A stretch of DNA of 64,000 nucleotides from Amyloporia xantha (Eukaryota > Basidiomycota > Agaricomycetes > Polyporales > Adustoporiaceae): the NCBI GenBank assembly GCA_036971615.1, contig JAYKKR010000007.1, forward strand, positions 1,736,001 to 1,800,000. Direction: 5' to 3'. Both the position numbers and the translations under genes were made by a program. Positions 57,995 to 64,000 of this stretch are shown piece by piece (the stretch's first letter is position 1; each line of letters begins with the position of its first letter). Below the pieces are notes generated by a model. It worked only from the letters and a program-made list of their open reading frames with translations, was not told the origin of the DNA and did not search any database.

Positions 57995-60974
57995 CTAGAA
58001 CCGACTGAGGTCCCGGCCGAAGATCCAGTTCATGAACCTGCCAACGACAAGCCACCAATGTTATAATCGCACCGCCGACCGCACACACGCACACCGCACT
58101 CACCAATACAGCGGGACCAAGATCCTACACACGCACACACGCACACGGAACAAGTCAGCTCACGAACACGACCGCAAACACGCACGCGCACGAGCCCGAC
58201 GCCAAAGCCAAAGCACTCACTTGTTCTTCACGCTCAGCGTCATCGTGAAGTACGCCGAGCGCCACAGCAGCCACGCGACCCGGCCCGTCTCCTTCGTCTT
58301 CGGGCCCTTCTCCGCCCGCGTGCGGTCGTACACCGCCTGCCAGTCGCCGAGGTACGCGAGGCTCCCCGCGTTGTGGAACGCGAACGGCTCCGGCGCGGGC
58401 TTGTCCCGCACCAGCAGGTTCAGCTTCTTGCGGAGGTACTGCGCTTTTTGGTTGGCCACTGCGGGAAAGGGAAAGCGTGGATGTGTCAGGATAGATTTGC
58501 GGGAAGAAGAGGTGAAGGAAGAGCCATTGGGGGGGACGAGAGAGAGAGAAAGCAGGAACGTACCCTGCGCAGTGGCGGGGAGCGGGTTCCCCTTAATCAT
58601 CGCAGCGTCTCCTATAGCCCACACGTCCGGATTCGCCTCTCCCGTACCCTTCATGATCACGTTCAGGTGCTCGTCCGTCAGGATGCTGCAAACACGACAT
58701 TGTCAGTTTCCTAGGCGTGACAAATCGAGGGTGGGCGAGCCGAGCAGGGCGGCCGCGCGAGGTGAGACACTCACCTCGCCGTCTTCGGATCCTTCTCCGC
58801 ATCCACGATCCCCTGCACGAGCGGGTTCGGTGCAAGGCCCGTGCTCCACACGAGCATACCGAAGTGCACTGCCGCCGTCAGCCATCCACATCCAATGTGC
58901 ATTAGTACTGGGCCCGTCATGTAAGGAATACACCGCCGGCGCACCTTCGCCTTGCTCTTTGATGTACATCTTGCCCTGTTCGCGGGATCAGAACCCGGTG
59001 ATGAGGAGAGAGGAGGAAGGGAAGAAGGGTGTAAAGGAAAGGGACGTGAACTCACTGCCTCGACTCGCTCAACATGGTGCTGCGTCAGGATATTGATCCC
59101 TTCACGCGTGAACTTCTTCGTCGCCCAGCTGCACAAAAAGAGCGACCCGCACGTCAGCACCCATGCATCATGAACGAAAGCAAAGAAGCCAGAGTGCCAA
59201 AACCAAAAATAAAACAATGGAAAATACAAAGCCAAGTAAACAGGACAAGATTGCAATCGCAGACAAACAAAGAAAAGAGGGCCACCAGCAACAGAAAACA
59301 ACCAAACAGAAACAAAAGTAACACGAAAAAGCTAAAAAGAAACACGCACTCCTGCAGCCCGACATCGAAGCTCCCTAGGATCTTCGGCGCGACGTCGTAC
59401 AGCGAGATACGCGCTAGGCGCGCAAGCTGCGGGTAATGCTGCTTGATCTCTGCGTGCAGCAAGTCGTGCAGCTCCGCGGAGAATTCGACGCCCGTCGGGC
59501 CACCGCCTGCGGGGTGAGGAGAAGGACATGATTAGCGGTAGGTATGCGAAGGGGAGGGAACCCGCGGATAAGGTATGGATGGGATAAGGAGGGAGAGCAG
59601 ACGGGAAGAAACACGCACCGACGATACAGAAATGCAGCAGCTTCCGTCGGTCAGAATCCGTGATCGTCGGCTGGTTCGCCTGCTCGAAGCCTGACCGCAC
59701 GCACCCCACGTCAGCCACGACGCCGGAGAAAGAAATGGCGGGACGCACACTCCAGGATGCGCGCGCGGATGGCGCGCGCGTCGCGGATATCCTTGAGGAA
59801 GTGCGCGTGCTCCTTGACGCCGGGGATGAAGAACGCTGTGGGCGGGGCACGGGCGTCTGTCAGCAGGATGTAGCGAACCAGCTGAGACGCAAGAAATAGG
59901 ACAGGAGAAAGTAAAAGAGGGGATAGTAAGGAGAGAAGAATGAATGGAGGACGGGGGAGAACAGAAGAACGAGGGAAACGAGTACGCACTGCGGTTGTAC
60001 GCGCCGACGGCGACGACGAGCTTGTCGTAGCGCAGGCGGAACTGCTGTGCGCCGCGGGCGGCGGGGTCGATGGGGGCGAGGGGCGTGGGGCCTGTCGGGG
60101 ATTGAGGGATTGGACTGGGGGCGTCGTTGCCATTGCCGTTATGGCCGGAGTGGAAATCGAGGGGAGGGGTTGCGGGCATCTGTTGGGGTGGATGGGTTAG
60201 TGTGAGGAAGGTGGGCATGGGGGCGGGCAAGACGGAGACATCGGGGGAGAATACTGGGGAATGGGGAGCGGGGAAAGTGGGCAATATGGGGAACGGGGAA
60301 AGTGCAGTAGAGCGAGAAGGATCGAGAAGCGGGGGGCAGGGCTGGGACGAAAGGGCAGGGGAACGTACACATGTGAGGGTCCTGTTCTTGAAGTCGATCG
60401 AGTCGCACCATGCCTGGTACGCGCTCTACCGTGGGGAAAGAGCCAAATCAGCAAGCGGGAACGCGCCGTGCATAAAGAAGGATACTCACCACCTGGGGCG
60501 TAAACCTGCGGACCTGCAAAAAATAAGTGAGTGAGGGCGTGTGCAGAGGGAGAGGAGGCGGGGGAACGCACGGGCTCGACGGCGGCGCGGAACTCGAGAG
60601 TGCCGACGGCGCAGCTGGCGAGGAGAGGGGTGAAGTTGAAGTAGTTGTTCGGGGACACGACGGTCACGTCTGTGCGAACGGAGGTCAGCGCTCGGTACTA
60701 TTCGTGCACAGGCAGGCGATGACGTCGGTTGCTGGGAAAGGAAGGTGATCGACGGCGGCAGCGGACAGCGTCGTCCGCGCCTGGAAGCAGAGCACTAGCA
60801 CTCACTCCATCGTTTCTTGTCGATCCCTCGCAGGAGCGGGAACCCGCCCCAGCCGCTGCCCAGGATCACCAGGTGCTGCTCACGCCGCGGCGCCGACGAC
60901 CCAAACTGGCGTGTCGTCGTGGCCCCCGCAAAGGGTGCCCGGCGCGCGGGCGTGTGCGCGGAAACGCGAAGCAT
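57995..60974 (-). CDS. external alternative NADH dehydrogenase (NDE/NDH-2), mitochondrial
   Basis: Rotenone-insensitive flavoprotein that oxidises NADH and reduces ubiquinone without proton pumping, peripheral on the inner mitochondrial membrane. The N-terminus [17 protein letters not shown], rich in Arg/Ala and lacking acids, is a presequence. The FAD-binding GxGxxG is [12 protein letters not shown], followed by [14 protein letters not shown]. The second, NADH-binding Rossmann motif is [16 protein letters not shown], joined across an intron. Later blocks are [21 protein letters not shown] and the hydrophobic C-terminal IFGRDLSRF. About thirteen exons, including two micro-exons of 21 bp (58105-58125) and 24 bp (near 60500). 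No EF-hand is evident, so Ca2+ regulation is not indicated. ATG 60974-60972, stop TAG 57997-57995. Confidence 0.92.
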
Positions 60975-61099
60975 GCTGGCGAGGTCGGTCGAGGTGCAGG
61001 TCTAGGCAGAGAGACGCCGGAAGAGGAATAGCAGGAGAAAAGAGAAAAGAGAGTCTAGGGCCGCCTGGGCGGAGGTCGTGCTGTCTCGTGTGGGCAAGC

Positions 61100-61127
61100 A
61101 GCAATAGCGATAGCGATAGCAATAGCA
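61100..61127. repeat. AGCGAT/AGCAAT hexamer repeat
   Basis: Four to five AGC(A/G)AT units about 125 bp upstream of the NADH dehydrogenase start, in its probable leader or promoter. Confidence 0.7.
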
Positions 61128-62134
61128 GGTCGTACGCAAAGAGGAGAGACGAATGAACAGCACCGGATTGGGCACGGATATCCTTATATCGGACGAGGGC
61201 GAGTCGGGCCAAGTGAGCCCATCCCCCGCCAACGTCATCGGACAATCACGGAGGAGCTCGTCGTGGCTCACCTCCCCCACAACTTTCTGCCACCGATCGG
61301 AACAATTCTCGTCTGCCCTGCTTCAGCGCCAGACACTTGATATTTAAGTAGGTACTGTAGAGGGGCGTCCGGAGTACGTCTGTCTAGATCTGTCCTGAGA
61401 CCATACCGGGTTCATTGTGCTGTGGGCGGCCGACGCTGAGACATTTCGGGCCCGCGCGCTGATGACGTCGGCGCCCCGTCGAATCGTTATCTTATCGCCC
61501 TGCCTCTTCCGGTTACAGTGGCGTCCCGGTCATTCACCTTCGTAGCGCCTGCAGCGCCCGTTCTCAGTGCTTGCTGCACATTACTAGTGTGAATATCTGT
61601 CTTTGAGGGCATGAACCAGTATTCGCAGTTCGCGCATCCACTAAATACAGTCTGAACTCGTCTGAACTATGGTTAAACATCCTGAGCATCGCACCTGCTG
61701 CCAACTGCAAAAACAAGCTACGCTCTTCAGTTCCAGCCAATCAGAGAGCTTCGTTTACCCAATACAGCGTATTTTGGCTGGAAATTCAGCCTGCTCCATC
61801 CATGTCTACATGCCTTTCCAGGGCACCGTGACATACGATGATACATCGTCGGATCGTCCATGTCCCTCGATGAAATCATAGCTCGAAACGTGCAATCCAG
61901 CCCGTCATTATACAGCGCAGCACCGTGATCGCTGTACATTGCCCCAAAATATTTATTTAAATTGAAACATCGTGCAAACTTTGGCTAGCGCTCATCTCCC
62001 GTCGAGAGAATCGAAAGATTCTGGGCTACCCCGTGAACCACCGTACGGACCAGTATAATCCTCTCTGACCGTCTCATCTCTGTACTCTCCCAAGCCGGAG
62101 AGTGTGATGCCACTTTCGCAGCAAATGGCTGCAG

Positions 62135-62995
62135 CTATATCGGTATACTCAGTCTCAAGTCTCGTTTCGTCTCGGCCGGGAACGGTGTTCGTGAGCGACG
62201 GTCACGGTTGGCCCGGGTACTAATGGATGCATCATGAATTGGACCCTCCTGCGCAACTATCGCCCACGTCCGAAGCCAGCGATCTCCTCGCTCATGCTTT
62301 CCCTGCGTGGTGGCATGCCTGTTACCACGCTTTCCGAGGCGCTCTGCCGCGTCATGCAGTCGGGTCAATATGGACTCTGAATCACAGGAACTCGCATACG
62401 TCACGTCTCTGCAGAATTCCAGTCCAGCCCCCTCCCCCTCGAGGCTCGCGTCTCGCTCCAGATTGGATTGCCCCACCACCCCACCACCGCGAATAAGAGT
62501 GCGCGGTGGTTGGGTGCGACTGGCATATATTACCGTCTGCCTACGAGACCAATCATCAATACCCCGCTTCGGTTTAGCGCCCAATATTGACCAATCAGAG
62601 GGGCTAGTGAGGTCCGGGACGCGCCCCCTGATTGGCTCACACCGGTGCTGCCCCAGATCTCCTGAGTTGGCGGGACAGGTCCGGCCTATGTGAAAGGTCT
62701 GGTATGAGGCCAGCATTGGAACACTGATTTGTGTGTACGAACGGCCTGTTCGAGCGCAGAGCCCGGTCGACTCCTTTGACGTTCTGCGGTCGGTAGGTGT
62801 ACGGAATCGGATGCTGAGGGCTTCTGCGCACATGAACATACCGTACCGAGCACGCGGGGGATCCGAGTCCGAACGGGAAATTATGAAAACAAAACTTTTG
62901 TCCACTTGCAGCCCACTGTGTTTTTTTTTGCAAAGGGATACGTGGATCGAAAGTACATCGCCGCGCCCCGGGAGCACGAGACCAGCGGGTGACAT
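62135..62995 (-). CDS. unsupported long open frame (hypothetical)
   Basis: Open for 286 codons from ATG 62995 without introns, longer than expected by chance at this base composition. The product is Arg/Ser-rich with no domain, signal or membrane segment. Neighbouring real genes have an intron every 100-300 bp, which argues against it. It also overlaps a CCAAT cluster. It is listed so that it is not lost; I consider it more likely non-coding. Confidence 0.2.
   Translation of the reverse strand: MSPAGLVLPGRGDVLSIHVSLCKKKHSGLQVDKSFVFIISRSDSDPPRARYGMFMCAEALSIRFRTPTDRRTSKESTGLCARTGRSYTQISVPMLASYQTFHIGRTCPANSGDLGQHRCEPIRGRVPDLTSPSDWSILGAKPKRGIDDWSRRQTVIYASRTQPPRTLIRGGGVVGQSNLERDASLEGEGAGLEFCRDVTYASSCDSESILTRLHDAAERLGKRGNRHATTQGKHERGDRWLRTWAIVAQEGPIHDASISTRANRDRRSRTPFPAETKRDLRLSIPI
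62549..62635. promoter_or_regulatory. cluster of CCAAT boxes
   Basis: CCAAT occurs at 62549, 62581 and 62591 on the plus strand and as ATTGG at 62631-62635, four in 87 bp, with another ATTGG at 62462. Such clusters bind the Hap2/3/5 complex in fungal promoters. No recognised gene starts nearby. Confidence 0.45.
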
Positions 62996-64000
62996 GCCAT
63001 TGGGAAGGGACGGGTGGGAAGAGAGCAAATGATATATATCGCCAGGAACTCGAAGCCTCGTTCAGAAGAACAGGAACACTGAACAAGCGCAAATTGGCGA
63101 GGAAAGCGGATCACCAGCCAGACTCCATTTTGCAATGCTTCCACGAGACCGTCCTGGCGCTTACAAGCCGGGTGGCGTTGGCCTGGAGAGAGAACACTGA
63201 GAGAACCCACCGGGTCCAGATATTTCAGTGATCTCTTAACCATGCCGTGGATGGGGACGTCCGAAAACGATCAGTCAGTACTAGCAACATTTCCCTGCGT
63301 TACATTTTTTGGTAGATCACGGATGACCATATGCAGGAATCACTGCATGCCCAGAGGCGGCAATGTAAGTGTCGACCTCAGGGAAAGAAAAAAAGGTTAC
63401 GCGCCAATGCTGTATAGAAGCACGGAAAAGCATACGGCTCGTGCATTGAGGTGGATGCTTCGCGACACCTGTCATCATGAAAAGTCTTCACTTAAATGGT
63501 AGGGAAGTGTCTTCGGAAAGAACCACATACCAAACTGGCGAAGATAACGTCCAACCGCAAACATACGACAAGCGCCGATGAGCACGCACAGCACGTCTGC
63601 AAGACACTCCATTTGTCCAACCCTCCGACGTACATCACTGCGCTTTATTCCCCCCGAGTTTAATTGTCCATGTGATAAGACAGGACAGGGATACCGATCA
63701 CACGGAGGCAGTATCTCCATAAGCAAGCATTAATATTACCCACGAGGTTGGCCCGTCAGCCAACGCCATTGGACGCCATTGTGCAATCCACGAGCGTGCG
63801 ACCTGGCGCAAAGACGGCAGTTAGGAAGTCGGTCGAAGAGCCGCTCACCTGTGATTTGGGGATCTAAAGGCCAGACCTGGGGACGCCAATGGCTTCAGAT
63901 ATCTATAGCGCTGTGAGCGCTGTGAGTCGGCAATTCCCTCACCCAAGAAGACCAACGCCGAGGCTTCTTCATTTCGAGGACAAGGTTTGATCCTACGGCG

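Larger units (their letters stand above)
61150..64000. other. terminal interval without a recognised gene
   Basis: The left part is promoter territory for the NADH dehydrogenase gene. A minus-strand frame open for about 286 codons from ATG 62995 to 62135 lacks any motif I know. A CCAAT-box cluster lies inside it at 62549-62635. The right end has further unremarkable frames. Confidence 0.45.

Noticed and set aside
58032..59096. 354-codon plus-strand frame
   Set aside because: It is antisense to NADH dehydrogenase exons and introns. The minus-strand gene with FAD/NADH motifs explains the region.
1..64000. tRNA or rRNA genes and CRISPR arrays
   Set aside because: No cloverleaf with A/B boxes, no rRNA-like block and no spaced repeats were found by eye. 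CRISPR is not expected in a fungal genome.

Overview
The window is nuclear DNA of a filamentous basidiomycete, most likely an Agaricomycete of the polypore type. I infer this from genes cut by many 50-70 bp GT-AG introns, basidiomycete-style P450s, and a Tnp2-type CACTA transposon of the kind common in mushroom genomes. No species can be named. All function calls rest on motifs read by eye.

Layout. 388-2329: TALE/KN homeodomain regulator (+). 2330-7130: gene-poor, with a 497 bp hAT-like MITE carrying a perfect 8 bp target duplication. 7131-8144: SAM methyltransferase (+). 8200-35100: a segment present three times in tandem. Its unit is ureG (+), then a microsomal-type epoxide hydrolase EH (-), a spacer, and a cytochrome P450 (-). 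Unit A has intact ureG, intact EH and a P450 with a one-base frameshift. Unit B has a ureG remnant, a broken EH, and a P450 split by a 9,168 bp CACTA element (21616-30783; 24 bp TIRs, 3 bp target duplication). Unit C has a dead ureG, an intact EH and no P450. The CACTA element looks complete and carries an accessory gene (+), the Tnp2 transposase (-) and a third gene (-).

35729-64000 is a conventional gene array: PRMT3-like arginine methyltransferase (-), a second unrelated P450 (+), a 2-oxoglutarate/Fe(II) dioxygenase (-), a small conserved protein (+), the mitochondrial AAA extractase Msp1 (+), a secreted or wall-anchored GH37 trehalase (-), two tiny acidic two-exon paralogues (+), and an external alternative NADH dehydrogenase (-). 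The last 3 kb has no gene I recognise.

How the parts relate. UreG serves urease maturation and is normally single copy. It seems to have been carried passively in a duplication driven by the EH/P450 pair, because only one ureG survives while two EH copies do. EH, P450s, methyltransferase and dioxygenase together resemble a detoxification or tailoring neighbourhood, but no PKS, NRPS or terpene synthase is present. The most distinctive items are the triplicated unit with its patchwork of identity and a changed residue beside the EH nucleophile, the transposon-split P450, the MITE, and the twin acidic mini-genes.
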